Source: Microvirga sp. Mcv34 (GTDB lineage: Bacteria; Pseudomonadota; Alphaproteobacteria; Rhizobiales; Beijerinckiaceae). Taken from it: a DNA stretch of 64,000 nt. The first letter of the stretch is position 1; every line of letters starts with the position of its first letter. Where the stretch lies: the NCBI RefSeq assembly GCF_024519725.1, contig NZ_JALJRK010000017.1, positions 1-64,000 on the forward strand. Direction: 5' to 3'. The notes under the pieces are model-generated. The model had not been told where the DNA came from. It saw only the letters and a list, made by a program, of their open reading frames with translations, and made no database searches. The position numbers and the translations under genes were made by a program. Shown here piece after piece: positions 17,792-27,505 of this stretch.

Positions 17792-19324
17792 TCAATAAAG
17801 GATGATCTTTCCAAGAACGTGTTTGAACGAGATGCCGTTTGGGCGACTTTCTCCTGAGAAATTTCTCACGATGAATGTTCCTTGACGGCCATCGCTGCTC
17901 TCGATTGCAGGATAGGGATCATCCTGCGGCGGTCGATGTTCAGTATCCGATAGGTACTTTGCCAGGAGTGGCGAAAGATCAAAGCGGGAGGTGCCATTTT
18001 CGCCGCTGACTTCCACGACATTGTCCTTAAACAGGACCTTATAAGGGCTTGCCGCCAAGTAGCGAATTTCTGCATCGCTGTTATGGTAAAGGTAAACGTC
18101 ATCGATAAAGGTGGCTGAGCCAAAGCTTATGATCTTTCTCTCTGAGAAGTTGATAAAGCTGTTGCTCGGCTTAAAGATTTTGGGTTCCGCGCGAGTGTCC
18201 GCTGCTGACGAGACATTGGTTCCTGCCCGGGCAGATTGACTATAGAACCTCACCTTCTCGGCACTCAGCGGCCCAACCGCCGCGACGAGTGTCAGAACGC
18301 CACCCGTGAGCGGCACAAGGCGGATGTCGAACGGCCGACGAATGAGGGTAGACAGCACCAGGAACGCGGCGCCTACGATCACCAGGATCAACCAATAGCG
18401 CTCCTCCGTAATGCCATAGGCCCGGACCCGGATCACGGTCGCGAGTGTCAACAGGGCGAGAGGTACCAACGTGCTCGCAAGCCACGAGCCGTGAAACAGA
18501 CGCCGCAAGCGGGCAAACTGCTCGTTAGGCCCGGAAGCAAGAAGATAAGTCCCATAACCAAGCGCCATATAAAGCGGCACGATCATACCGATCTGCCCTT
18601 TCGGCAACTCGCCTAAGAACGCGATGCGGATGGCATAGAGATGAATGATGGCGCCAAACGTCAGCACTAGTGGGATCAACAATGCGTCGGTCAAAACGGC
18701 GATGCCACGCAGCAGGATATTATCTTGGGCCACGTCGATTGGCTCGACTGTGACGGAAGCCACCAGCGTCAGCCACAGCAGGGGAAAGGCGAAGAAGGCG
18801 ACCAGCGTCGTCAATGTAGATACAAGGTTGCCGCTGTTCCATCCGAGTAAGGAATCGATGGCGAAGAACACGATTGCGCCGCCTGCAAGCACGATGCCCA
18901 AAGCGAGAAGAGAGGCGGCAAGACTTAAGATGAGATGGGCATTTACGAGCCAAAAGCCGCTCATACCCTGCCGCGCAGCCATTCCCGCCGTCACGGACAT
19001 GAAGCACACGAATGCAAAGAAGAGCGGAGGGATAGTGTAATCTCCGAACTTCACCCAGAACAGAAGCGAGACGCCGATCAGAAATCCTATTCCCTCGGCC
19101 AGAGCCCGGACCCAGAGCCGTTGTCCGGATGAGGCAAACGCCATGATGGTGGCCGTGAAGAACGACAGGATCAGCGCTAAGATGACATCGCCGCGCTTCT
19201 CGCCGTAGATCGGGACGAGCAGGGCGGCAGTCACAAGGCTCGAAGCGAGGACGGCGAATGGGAAGCGGCGAAGAGCCAGGGTGGAAACAGGAAGGAATCG
19301 ACTGGCTCGAGTCAAGAAGGACAT
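17792..19324 (-). CDS. DUF4153-type polytopic membrane protein
   Basis: About 510 residues. The first about 360 contain roughly eleven hydrophobic segments. The conserved-looking loops DSLLGWNSG, VEPIDVAQDN, and GYGTYLLASGPNEQFARL, and RAYGITEERYW after the last long loop, match the DUF4153 family. The C-terminal 150 residues are soluble. Function unknown. Base composition is slightly more AT-rich than flanking genes. A start seven codons upstream (19345) is possible. Confidence 0.75.
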   Translation of the reverse strand: MSFLTRASRFLPVSTLALRRFPFAVLASSLVTAALLVPIYGEKRGDVILALILSFFTATIMAFASSGQRLWVRALAEGIGFLIGVSLLFWVKFGDYTIPPLFFAFVCFMSVTAGMAARQGMSGFWLVNAHLILSLAASLLALGIVLAGGAIVFFAIDSLLGWNSGNLVSTLTTLVAFFAFPLLWLTLVASVTVEPIDVAQDNILLRGIAVLTDALLIPLVLTFGAIIHLYAIRIAFLGELPKGQIGMIVPLYMALGYGTYLLASGPNEQFARLRRLFHGSWLASTLVPLALLTLATVIRVRAYGITEERYWLILVIVGAAFLVLSTLIRRPFDIRLVPLTGGVLTLVAAVGPLSAEKVRFYSQSARAGTNVSSAADTRAEPKIFKPSNSFINFSERKIISFGSATFIDDVYLYHNSDAEIRYLAASPYKVLFKDNVVEVSGENGTSRFDLSPLLAKYLSDTEHRPPQDDPYPAIESSDGRQGTFIVRNFSGESRPNGISFKHVLGKIILY

Positions 19325-19678
19325 GAGAACGTTCTTTCGATACAAAGTTTCGTTCTTATGCGATCTGCGCTTGCCCGCAGCAAGAGGACCGTTCTTCGAT
19401 GCTCCACGCCAGGATCAGTTTGGGTTTGGGCAAACGTTCCTCGACACATCCAGCGCTCGATCTCTCATGCCGAATGCGGAACTCTCACAGCGGATTGCCT
19501 ACCCTTGTTGAAGGGATGCTCCGGCTGCGCTCGACACGAAACCCAACTCCTTTGTTTCCATTAAACAATTTATCGGTTTTTTAACCGGCGCCCCGCACAT
19601 CTAACCTTAGGGTAATGGACTTGAACATTCGCCGATCCGCCGTTTCAGAGCTGGACGCGAAGGCAGGTCCGCAGGGGC
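19325..19678. other. Intergenic region between divergent genes
   Basis: This 354-base gap separates the DUF4153 gene from the chemoreceptor gene. It is AT-richer near 19550-19600 and includes a short inverted repeat CGGTT-TTTT-AACCG (about 19572-19585). Promoters for both divergent genes must lie here, but no confident -35/-10 pair was found and no gene is evident. Confidence 0.35.
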
Positions 19679-21373
19679 ATGATTCCAATGGCAATCAAAG
19701 GTTTTTCGATCCCGCAGAAGGTGATCGCGGTCGTTTCTCTCATGGGGCTCGTGGCGGCCATCATCGCCGTGGTGGGCTGGCACGAGACGTCCAAGCTCAG
19801 GGACGCGATGGAGGTTGTCGGCCGGCGCGAGGAGGCGGCGCGCGAGGCGATGGACCTGCGCGTCGACATCATCGCCATCAGCCGGATGACCTATCAGGTG
19901 GCGCAGCAGCCGCACAAAGCGTCCGATTTCAGCCAGGAGGCTGATCGCCGCATCAAGGAGATGCTGGAGCGGTTCAGGATTCTCGAGGGGGTCGCGGACG
20001 CGCAGGAGAAGGCCCTGCTCGACCAGATGCGGGCGGCCCTGAACGGCTATTTCGACGTCATCCGCTCCATGATCAAGGTGGCGGCCTCCGACAAAGGGGC
20101 CGATCAGGCGATCATGAACGCCGAGGTCGAGAAAGGGCTGGCCGCCCAGCGCAACGTGACCGACACGGTGAAGGGCTACAGCGCCTATACGGCCAAGAAA
20201 CTCGCCGCGATGCGCTCGGATTCCGAGGAAGGAGCGAATGCGGCCATCCGGCTCCAGATCGGCGTGGCCGCCACGGGCATTCTGCTCGGGCTTCTGATCA
20301 GCCTCCTGATGACCCGGTTCAGCATCGTGTCGCCCCTGCGCAACCTGACCTCGGTCATGCGCCGCCTGGCGAACGACGATCTCGCGGTCGAGCTGCCCTC
20401 CGGCAACCGCAGCCGCGACATCGGCCAGATGATCGAGGCCGTGCAGGTCTTCAAGGATCGTATGGTCCGCAACAAAGCGCTCGAGATCGAGGCGGTTCAG
20501 GCCCGCGAGGCCTCCGAAGTCCAGCGCAAGCGGATGATGACCGAACTGGCCGAGACCTTCGACGGCGCCATCGGCGAGATCATCCTGTCCGTCTCCACGG
20601 CGGCCGACCGCATGCAGGCGACCGCCGAGCAGCTGACGGGGTCGGCCCAGGCGACCTCCTCGCGCTCCACCGCCGTCGCGGCGGCGGCCGAGCAGACCTC
20701 GGCCAATGTGCTGGCCATGTCGAGCGCCACGGAAGAGCTGGGCGCCTCCGTGAGCGAGATCAGCCGCCAGGTCGAGCAATCCGCCGTCATGTCCCGCGAA
20801 GCCGTGCAGGCCGCGACCCTGACGACCGAGATCGTCTCGCAGTTGAGCGCCGCCGCCGACCGGGTCGGCGCCGTCATCGACATGATCTCGGCCATCGCCG
20901 GCCAGACCAACCTGCTGGCGCTGAACGCCACCATCGAGGCGGCCCGAGCAGGCGAGGCGGGTCGGGGCTTCGCCGTGGTCGCCACCGAGGTGAAGTCGCT
21001 CGCCGACCAGACCTCCAAGGCGACCGCCGACATCTCGAGCCAGATCGCCGCGATCCAGGCTTCGACTTCCCAGGCCGTGGAGGCGATCAACGGCATCACC
21101 CAGCGCATCCAGGCGATGAGCGACGTGTCGAGCAGCATCGCCATGGCGGTGGACCAGCAGGGCGCGGCCACGCAGGAGATCGTCTCCTCCGTGAACCAGG
21201 CCTCCGCCGGCACGGGGGAGGTGACGGCCAACATCAACAAGGTGGCCCAGGTGGCCGAGGAGACGGAAGTGGCCGCCCACCAGGTGCTGACATCGTCCTC
21301 GGCGCTCGTGGATCAGGCCGAGCATCTGCGCAACCAGGTCAGTCACTTCCTGGCGACCGTGCGCGCGGCTTAG
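19679..21373 (+). CDS. Methyl-accepting chemotaxis protein
   Basis: A 564-residue chemoreceptor. TM1 (about 10-32), a roughly 160-residue periplasmic helical sensor, TM2 (about 196-216), a HAMP domain ([17 protein letters not shown]), then a long signalling coiled coil. The tip hairpin that binds CheA/CheW is intact: [19 protein letters not shown] followed by [18 protein letters not shown]. It ends in FLATVRAA with no CheR-tethering pentapeptide. The ligand is unknown. A second ATG lies three codons downstream. No other che genes are in the window. Confidence 0.93.
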   Translation: MIPMAIKGFSIPQKVIAVVSLMGLVAAIIAVVGWHETSKLRDAMEVVGRREEAAREAMDLRVDIIAISRMTYQVAQQPHKASDFSQEADRRIKEMLERFRILEGVADAQEKALLDQMRAALNGYFDVIRSMIKVAASDKGADQAIMNAEVEKGLAAQRNVTDTVKGYSAYTAKKLAAMRSDSEEGANAAIRLQIGVAATGILLGLLISLLMTRFSIVSPLRNLTSVMRRLANDDLAVELPSGNRSRDIGQMIEAVQVFKDRMVRNKALEIEAVQAREASEVQRKRMMTELAETFDGAIGEIILSVSTAADRMQATAEQLTGSAQATSSRSTAVAAAAEQTSANVLAMSSATEELGASVSEISRQVEQSAVMSREAVQAATLTTEIVSQLSAAADRVGAVIDMISAIAGQTNLLALNATIEAARAGEAGRGFAVVATEVKSLADQTSKATADISSQIAAIQASTSQAVEAINGITQRIQAMSDVSSSIAMAVDQQGAATQEIVSSVNQASAGTGEVTANINKVAQVAEETEVAAHQVLTSSSALVDQAEHLRNQVSHFLATVRAA

Positions 21374-21379
21374 AGCTGC

Positions 21380-21660
21380 TTCCACTCACGTGGAATCATC
21401 TCTCTTCCTTGCGCAGCGCATCGGCCGTGAATTCGAACCCACGGCCGATGCGCTCAGTTTTTGTTGTGTCGCATCTTTACACGCAAAACCGGTTCCCACC
21501 TTTGCGTTCGATGCTTTAGCCGCATTTCTTGACGGTGAACCGGATCCACTTCACCGAAAAATGGCTCTGGCGCATCGTGCGGAAAACAGCGTCCGCTTTT
21601 CACCGACGCGGCCCTCCGGATCCGCACGCTGCGCTAAGACCTCGGGCACCATGCGCTAGA
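21380..21660. repeat. Composite intergenic repeat downstream of the chemoreceptor
   Basis: Directly after the MCP stop lies GAGCTGCTTCCACTCACGTGG. A block at 21519-21570 (GCCGCATTTCTTGACGGTGA onwards) is nearly identical to 53104-53152, which also follows a stop codon. CGCATCGTGCGGAAAACAGC at 21571-21590 is the core shared with 7.5, 38.8 and 39.4 kb. It fills most of the 343-base gap; no gene is seen. Confidence 0.65.
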
Positions 21661-21666
21661 TAAGGA

Positions 21667-21697
21667 AAAGGCGGCTCTTCAGCGAAGAGCCGCCTTT
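21667..21697. terminator. Intrinsic terminator downstream of the RTX gene
   Basis: A perfect 14-bp stem, AAAGGCGGCTCTTC (21667-21680) with GAAGAGCCGCCTTT (21684-21697), and a 3-base loop. It lies 20 bases past the stop of the minus-strand RTX gene, and CCTTTTCCTTA follows on that strand. It may serve both directions. Confidence 0.8.
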
Positions 21698-21716
21698 CCG
21701 CCGAATTCTCCCAACG

Positions 21717-24700
21717 TCAGACGATGAAGAAGCTGGCGTGCGTCAGAGCCGGCTTCTCGCCGTTCTCGTTGACGACGGCGAACAGGATCGGTGCGATATC
21801 CTTCTTGGCGCCGCTGGCGCCGTCCACGTCGTAGAAGAGACGCCCGGTCGCCGGGTCGTAGATGATCCGGTCGTCCTGATCGTGCGCTTCGGTCCCGAGC
21901 GCGAAGGCATTCGCCGTGAGCTGGCCGAGCCCGAGGCTTATAAAGATCTTCTGCGAGAGCTGGATGCGGTCTCCCTCGGCGAGGCTGAAATCCAGGATCG
22001 AGTCGGCCGTCGTCTTCATCACGGCGGTGTCGAAGACGAAGGTGTCCGCTCCCGTGCCGCCCGTGAGCAGATCGCGTCCTTCGCCGCCATTGAGGGTGTC
22101 GTTTCCGCCGGCACCATTGAGGGTGTCATTTCCGACGCCGCCGCGGATCACGTTGTCTCCGCTATTGCCGACCACATCCTCGCGCCGTTGATCCTCGATG
22201 GTGATCGCGAAGGTCTTGTTCACCGTTTCCATTCCATCGCTCACCGCGACGGTGACGGACAGCTGGGCGTTCTGCTCGAAGTCGATCTTCGTCGCGTCCT
22301 TGACGCGCAATTCCCCGTTCACGAGCTCGACGCTGCCACCGGCATCATTCAGGAGGGTGTAGGTCAGGGCCGTTCCATTCGGATCGGTGGCCGAGACCAA
22401 TCCGATCACGTGCCCTTCCGCCACGTTCTCTTGAACCACGGAATTGGAGAGCTGGAGATTCGTCGGCGCCTTGTTGATATCGGTTACAACGATGGACACG
22501 TTGCCGGAATTCTGGCCGCCATGCCCGTCATCGGCAATCACGTTGTACGTGAAGGTGGAGTCCTGTGCGACCTGAATCAGCTTCTGATCACGAACGACAA
22601 TCGTGTTGTTGACGATTTCGAACCTTCCATCCGCGCTGATCAGGCCGTTGGAGCCGTCCAGCGCCTGACTGAAGGTATAGGTGAGAGAATCGCCGTTCGC
22701 ATCGCTGGCCGAAAGAGTGCCGACCTGGCTTCCGGCCACCGCCATGTCGCTGATCGAGCCGCCTGCCAGTTGCGGCGCGGTCGGTGCGATGTTCGATGCG
22801 AGAGACGTGACGGAGATGTTGCCGACCGACTGGCCCGCGACCCCTTGATCATCGACGATGGAAATCGTGAAAGTCGTCGTCTGCGCAGAGCCGACGGGAG
22901 CGACGCGATCTGTCGGATCGAACTTGAGGGCCTGGATGGCGGCCTGGACCTCGGCGACCGTCCCGATGACGGTATAGGTGCCCGCATTCCGGTCGTAGGT
23001 GACGCTGCCCGGATTGGGGACGCTGCCCAGATTGGTGAACTCGCCCTTGGATGCGGCATCCATGGCGATGGTGACCCTCACCCACGCTCCATCGTCGTTG
23101 ATCGTTACATTGCCGAAGGGCGATGCAAGATCCGTATCGGCGATGGTCACGGCCACGGGCGTATCGACGCCGCCGATGACCGGGGCTTGGTTTTGTTGGA
23201 TGCCGCCATGAACCGAGTCGACACTGATATTGGTGTTCGGAGCTGCCGACAGACCACCCGCATCTGTCACCATGATGGTGAAATGCGAGGTCTCGATGCT
23301 GCCGTTCTCCGCGTCGGAGCGAATGGCCGGATTGTAGAGCAGGGCCTGCACAGCCAACTGGGCATCTGCCGCCGATCCGGTGAACGTGAAGATCCCGGCC
23401 TCCTCATTGTAGTCACCGCCATTGACGGGAACCAGAACACCCTTGTCGGGTCTGTCCAACGTGATTGTCACCGTGACCGTATCGCCGGAATTCGTGTCTC
23501 CGATCGTCACGTCCGAGAATGGCGCAGCGAGATTGGCTTCCTCGTCGTCTGCGATCGTCACAACGGAAACCGGAGCGTCGATGGTGGGGGCGTGGTTCGT
23601 TGCCGTTGCGCTCACCGAGACGTTGGTGTTTGTCGTGGTATAGGTTCCGTCCCAGGCGGAGATCGTGAAATTCGTCGTCTGGACGGATCCGACCTGTGCG
23701 TCCGGACGGTCGGCCGGATTGAACTGGAGCGCCTGAATGGCGGCCTGGACCTCGGCGATCGTGCCGCTGACCGTGTAGGTTCCCGCAACCCGGTTATAGG
23801 TGCCGCTGCCCAGATTGGTGAACTCGCCCTCGGATGCGGCATCCATGGTGATTGTGACTCTCACCCACGCGCCGTCGTCCTTGATCACCACGTTCGCGAA
23901 GGGTGACGCAAGATCCGTATCGGCGATGGTCACTCCCACAGGGGCTTCGGCACCTTCGATGATCGGTGCCTCGTTCGGGAGCGAGCCATGGATCGATTCC
24001 ACCCGAACATTGGTGTTCGTGACCGAGAGGCCCGATCCATCATAAAGCTTGATGGTGAAGGTGCTGACCTCGACGCTGCCGTTCTCCGCACCCAGGCGCG
24101 TCCGCGGATTGTACTCCAGAGCCCTTAGTGCGGCTTGGACGGTCTGCACACTGCCCGAGACGGTATAGTAATAATAACCGTACACGGGATCGGTGTTGAC
24201 CATGATGGATCCACCCTGGCCAGGAACGAAAACGCCTTTGGATGGATCGTCGAGATAGACTCTCAGCTGAACGTAGGAATTGTTGGTGGTCGCTTCCGGA
24301 TCATCGAGCACCACGTTGGCGAAGGGCCTCGCGAGATCATCTTCCTCGTTATCCGCGATCTGCACTGTCGTAGGCTGCGCTTGGATGATTGGCGCCAAGT
24401 TCGGCATGGTCGGATTGAGGGTGAAGTTGGTGTTCGTCGTGGTGAGGCCGCCATCCGTCACGGTGATGGTGAACTTCACGGTGGCGGTCTGCAGGGCGTC
24501 GAACTTCAAAGCCCGTATCGCCGCCTGAACCTGAGCAGCCGTGCCGGTGACGGTATAGGTCCCGGCCACCGCATCGTAGGTGCCGGTGCCGAGATTCACG
24601 AACGTTCCGTAATTCCGATCGTTCATGGCCACCGTCGCGGTGACGGTCGGGCTGCTGTCGGAAATCGTCAGCTTGGTGAAGGCCGCAACGGGTCCCGAGA

Positions 24701-27104
24701 CTCCATACGAGAGCGTATCCGATCCCGAGACGACGGGGGCCGAATTGGCAGGGGCCGTGCCGTGGACAGAGTTCACCTTGATGGTGCTGACCGGCCCGGT
24801 CGACGCGCCCGCCGCATCGGTGACGGTAATCGTGAACTGCGTGGTCTCGGTGCCGTCGGCGGTCCGGTCCGTCGGGTTGAATTTCAACGCGCGCAAGATA
24901 GCCCGGACATCGCTGGCCCATCCGGAGACGGTGTAGACACCGGTCGCGGCATCGTATGTTCCGCTCGTAGAGATCAGGACGCCTTTGGCGGGGGAGTCCA
25001 AGGCGATTCTCGCCGTCACGATGTCGCTGAGATTCGGGTCGATGAGCTCGATGCTGACGAAGGGCGATACGAGATTGACGTTGTCCGTATCGACGACAGT
25101 GTAGGCCACCGTCGGAGCGATCAGAATGGGCGCGCGGTTCTGCGCCACCACATCAACCGAGATATTGCTGTTGGGCACGGAGGCGATGCCGTGATCGTCC
25201 ACCACCGTGATCGTGAAGGAATCGCTCCTTATGGATCCGACCGTGCCCGCGCTCGTGGCGTTGGGTGAAGCGTTCTGGCTGAATTGCAGGCCACGTAGAG
25301 CAGCCTGCACGGTCGCGAGGTCGCCGCTGACGGTGTAGGTGGCGGCAAGGCGGTCGTAAACACCGGTGCCGAGATTGGTGAAGGTGCCGATCGCATACCC
25401 GGGAAGCTGGTTCATCTTCACCGTGACGGTGACCCATGAACCATCATCGTCGACTGTGAGATCCGCGAAAGGATTCACGACGCCCGTGTCGGCCACCGTC
25501 ACCCGGGTCGGGCTCGAGGCGCCGAGAATGGTCGGGGCGCGGTTGCTGTAGTCGATGCTGCCTTCGCCGACGAGGATGACGTTCTCGATATTGGCGAGCC
25601 TGAGGTGGTCGAAGCCGCTGACCGACACATAGACCGTATCGGTGCCGCCATTGGCCAGCTCCGTGACGGAATCCTTTAGATTGTCGATATAGTAGACATC
25701 ATTGCCCGCGCCACCGACCATGATGTCGGCGCCGATGCCGCCGTCGAGCGTGTCGTTGCCGTTCCCGCCGTCCAGCGTGTCCCTGCCGCTGCCGCCGACG
25801 AGGCTGTCATGCCCATCTGCGCCGATCAGAAGGTCATTGTTGAGACCTCCGTCCAGGGTGTCGTTGCCGATGCCGCCATCGAGCGTATCGTTGCCGACAT
25901 CGCCTGAGAGCACATCATTGCCGCCGACGCCGCTCAGGCTGTCATTTCCGCCCAGGCCAAACAGATGGTTGTTCAGGCTGTTGCCGTCAACATAGTCGTT
26001 ATATTTGGTCGCAACCAGATCGATCGCAGAAGAATAGATGCGATCTTCATCCCATTGAGGGATGCTCGATCCGCTGATGTACTTTCTGACATATCCTTGG
26101 GCCAGATCCGCTAAGATCATACCGGCCAGATTCTTCCCATTGACATCAAGCACGACCATCTGATCATACCGTAGGGTTGTCGCCCCGTTGGCGTAGATTT
26201 GGTCGTTGCCTGCCGACCCATAGACCACGTCGGCGCCGGATCCTACATACAGCCAGTCTTGGGCGTTGCTGCCATACAGCGTGTCGTTGCCCGCAGCGCC
26301 GTCGAGCGTCACCGCCTCACTGCCGGCCTTGAGAACGTCGCCGCTGCTGCTGCCGACGACGGAGTTGATGGATTGGAGAGTATCGGTGCCTTGACCGGTG
26401 GCGATTCCCGTTGCCAGATCGACTTGGACGGCGGCGCTGCCCTGGAAATACGCGATGCCGCCGATCAGGAGGTCGTCGCCGGCGCCACCGATGAGATAAT
26501 CCTTGTCCCATTCGCTTCCGGCGCCCATGAGGGTGTCGTTTCCGGCGCCGCCGTTGAGAGTGAACTGATCCGGCGTATCGCTCGCATTGATGATGTCGTT
26601 CCCCTGGGAACCGACCAGCGACTCGATGCTGACGTAGGTGTCGGTACCTCCCCAGGTGTCCTTGCCCGTCATGGATGCATAGGTCTGGCCATTGTAGGTC
26701 CAGCTTACGGTCGTGAGATTGACCACGATGCCCGCGCCGCCCGTTTCCGTCGCATAGGAGACGGTGTCGTTGTAGCCATCGCCGCCATCCAGGGTATCGT
26801 TGCCGCGCCATCCGATCAGAAGATCGTCGTCGTCGCCGCCATAGAGCTTGTCGTTGCCGGTGCCGCCCCGCAACGTGTCATATCCCAGGTCGCCATAAAT
26901 CGTCGTAGCGGTGGTGGTGCTATGGCTGCCCAGATCGTTGTCGCCGGCATCGCCGGTGATGACGCTTGGATTTGCAGCGGGCGCTAGTCCGAACGTCATC
27001 GCCTTCTGCGTCGAGGACTCCTCCTCGGCTTCAAGAGGCTCGGTGACATCCGACAAGACATCTCCCGTCTGGATCACGATCAGATCATCAGCAGATTTAT
27101 CCAT
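21717..27104 (-). CDS. Giant RTX/Ig-like repeat secreted protein (type I secretion adhesin-like)
   Basis: A 1795-residue acidic protein with no Sec signal. Residues about 60-510 contain RTX calcium-binding nonapeptides (GGxGxDxLx type) in two or three blocks. Residues 521-1436 form seven tandem Ig/cadherin-like modules of 115-145 residues, each opening with N-x-AP. Two cadherin-like modules (about 1437-1640) and a short RTX block (GGVGNDTLNGAGGNDTLNGG) follow. The tail, FVFDTAVMKTTADSILDFS to the hydrophobic FFIV end, fits a type I secretion signal. Probable role: calcium-stabilised surface or matrix protein. No TolC/HlyB/HlyD genes are in view. Confidence 0.87.
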   Translation of the reverse strand: MDKSADDLIVIQTGDVLSDVTEPLEAEEESSTQKAMTFGLAPAANPSVITGDAGDNDLGSHSTTTATTIYGDLGYDTLRGGTGNDKLYGGDDDDLLIGWRGNDTLDGGDGYNDTVSYATETGGAGIVVNLTTVSWTYNGQTYASMTGKDTWGGTDTYVSIESLVGSQGNDIINASDTPDQFTLNGGAGNDTLMGAGSEWDKDYLIGGAGDDLLIGGIAYFQGSAAVQVDLATGIATGQGTDTLQSINSVVGSSSGDVLKAGSEAVTLDGAAGNDTLYGSNAQDWLYVGSGADVVYGSAGNDQIYANGATTLRYDQMVVLDVNGKNLAGMILADLAQGYVRKYISGSSIPQWDEDRIYSSAIDLVATKYNDYVDGNSLNNHLFGLGGNDSLSGVGGNDVLSGDVGNDTLDGGIGNDTLDGGLNNDLLIGADGHDSLVGGSGRDTLDGGNGNDTLDGGIGADIMVGGAGNDVYYIDNLKDSVTELANGGTDTVYVSVSGFDHLRLANIENVILVGEGSIDYSNRAPTILGASSPTRVTVADTGVVNPFADLTVDDDGSWVTVTVKMNQLPGYAIGTFTNLGTGVYDRLAATYTVSGDLATVQAALRGLQFSQNASPNATSAGTVGSIRSDSFTITVVDDHGIASVPNSNISVDVVAQNRAPILIAPTVAYTVVDTDNVNLVSPFVSIELIDPNLSDIVTARIALDSPAKGVLISTSGTYDAATGVYTVSGWASDVRAILRALKFNPTDRTADGTETTQFTITVTDAAGASTGPVSTIKVNSVHGTAPANSAPVVSGSDTLSYGVSGPVAAFTKLTISDSSPTVTATVAMNDRNYGTFVNLGTGTYDAVAGTYTVTGTAAQVQAAIRALKFDALQTATVKFTITVTDGGLTTTNTNFTLNPTMPNLAPIIQAQPTTVQIADNEEDDLARPFANVVLDDPEATTNNSYVQLRVYLDDPSKGVFVPGQGGSIMVNTDPVYGYYYYTVSGSVQTVQAALRALEYNPRTRLGAENGSVEVSTFTIKLYDGSGLSVTNTNVRVESIHGSLPNEAPIIEGAEAPVGVTIADTDLASPFANVVIKDDGAWVRVTITMDAASEGEFTNLGSGTYNRVAGTYTVSGTIAEVQAAIQALQFNPADRPDAQVGSVQTTNFTISAWDGTYTTTNTNVSVSATATNHAPTIDAPVSVVTIADDEEANLAAPFSDVTIGDTNSGDTVTVTITLDRPDKGVLVPVNGGDYNEEAGIFTFTGSAADAQLAVQALLYNPAIRSDAENGSIETSHFTIMVTDAGGLSAAPNTNISVDSVHGGIQQNQAPVIGGVDTPVAVTIADTDLASPFGNVTINDDGAWVRVTIAMDAASKGEFTNLGSVPNPGSVTYDRNAGTYTVIGTVAEVQAAIQALKFDPTDRVAPVGSAQTTTFTISIVDDQGVAGQSVGNISVTSLASNIAPTAPQLAGGSISDMAVAGSQVGTLSASDANGDSLTYTFSQALDGSNGLISADGRFEIVNNTIVVRDQKLIQVAQDSTFTYNVIADDGHGGQNSGNVSIVVTDINKAPTNLQLSNSVVQENVAEGHVIGLVSATDPNGTALTYTLLNDAGGSVELVNGELRVKDATKIDFEQNAQLSVTVAVSDGMETVNKTFAITIEDQRREDVVGNSGDNVIRGGVGNDTLNGAGGNDTLNGGEGRDLLTGGTGADTFVFDTAVMKTTADSILDFSLAEGDRIQLSQKIFISLGLGQLTANAFALGTEAHDQDDRIIYDPATGRLFYDVDGASGAKKDIAPILFAVVNENGEKPALTHASFFIV

Positions 27105-27505
27105 CGGAAGTCCCCTGTTCTAAAGGCTTGTTGGGTCAATTCCCCTCGATGGATCATATGTGAACGGTTTCAGCGCAGATGCTCCCTGAACAAGCAGGTT
27201 CCGCAGCGACCGAACGGAATCGATGCTCTCAAGCCGGAATAGCCGTTCATTATCAAAATGTTACTCAGTTGCTGCCTTTTCGCAAAGTGGCTTTGCGAAA
27301 AGGCAATGAGATCGAATAACGTTCCATAACAAAGGGTTAGTCATATTCAGACTGCGCAAGGACCGCGCATCTCCAGCTCGGCTTTCAGCCCATAGGCGCC
27401 GCTGGACCGGCGGATTCGCAGGTGCAGCCCTCCCGAATCCCAGCACGCGTGACAGCGGGTGCTTTCCAGGGTAGTCCGGACCTCCTTCGTTGCTGCGATC
27501 ATTCC
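27105..27505. other. Intergenic region between RTX and MFS genes
   Basis: This 401-base divergent region carries the RTX promoter side, the perfect hairpin at 27274-27304 and an AT-rich stretch around 27241-27350. No coding sequence is recognised; a short minus-strand frame at 27261-27446 has no homology I recognise and is not called. Confidence 0.4.
27274..27304. repeat. Perfect 14-bp inverted repeat, function unknown
   Basis: GCCTTTTCGCAAAG (27274-27287) and CTTTGCGAAAAGGC (27291-27304) flank a 3-base loop. There is no run of T after either arm and it lies 170 bases upstream of the RTX start, so it does not sit like a normal terminator. It could be an operator, an attenuator or a remnant terminator. 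Confidence 0.6.

Noticed and set aside
21738..23906. Long open frame on the plus strand opposite the RTX gene
   Set aside because: It is antisense to well-formed RTX/Ig-like repeats. Its product has no recognisable domain and mirrors the repeats, as expected from GC-rich codon bias.
25700..26000. CRISPR-like array suggested by short DNA repeats
   Set aside because: The repeats are irregular and code for RTX nonapeptides in frame; there are no unique spacers of constant length.
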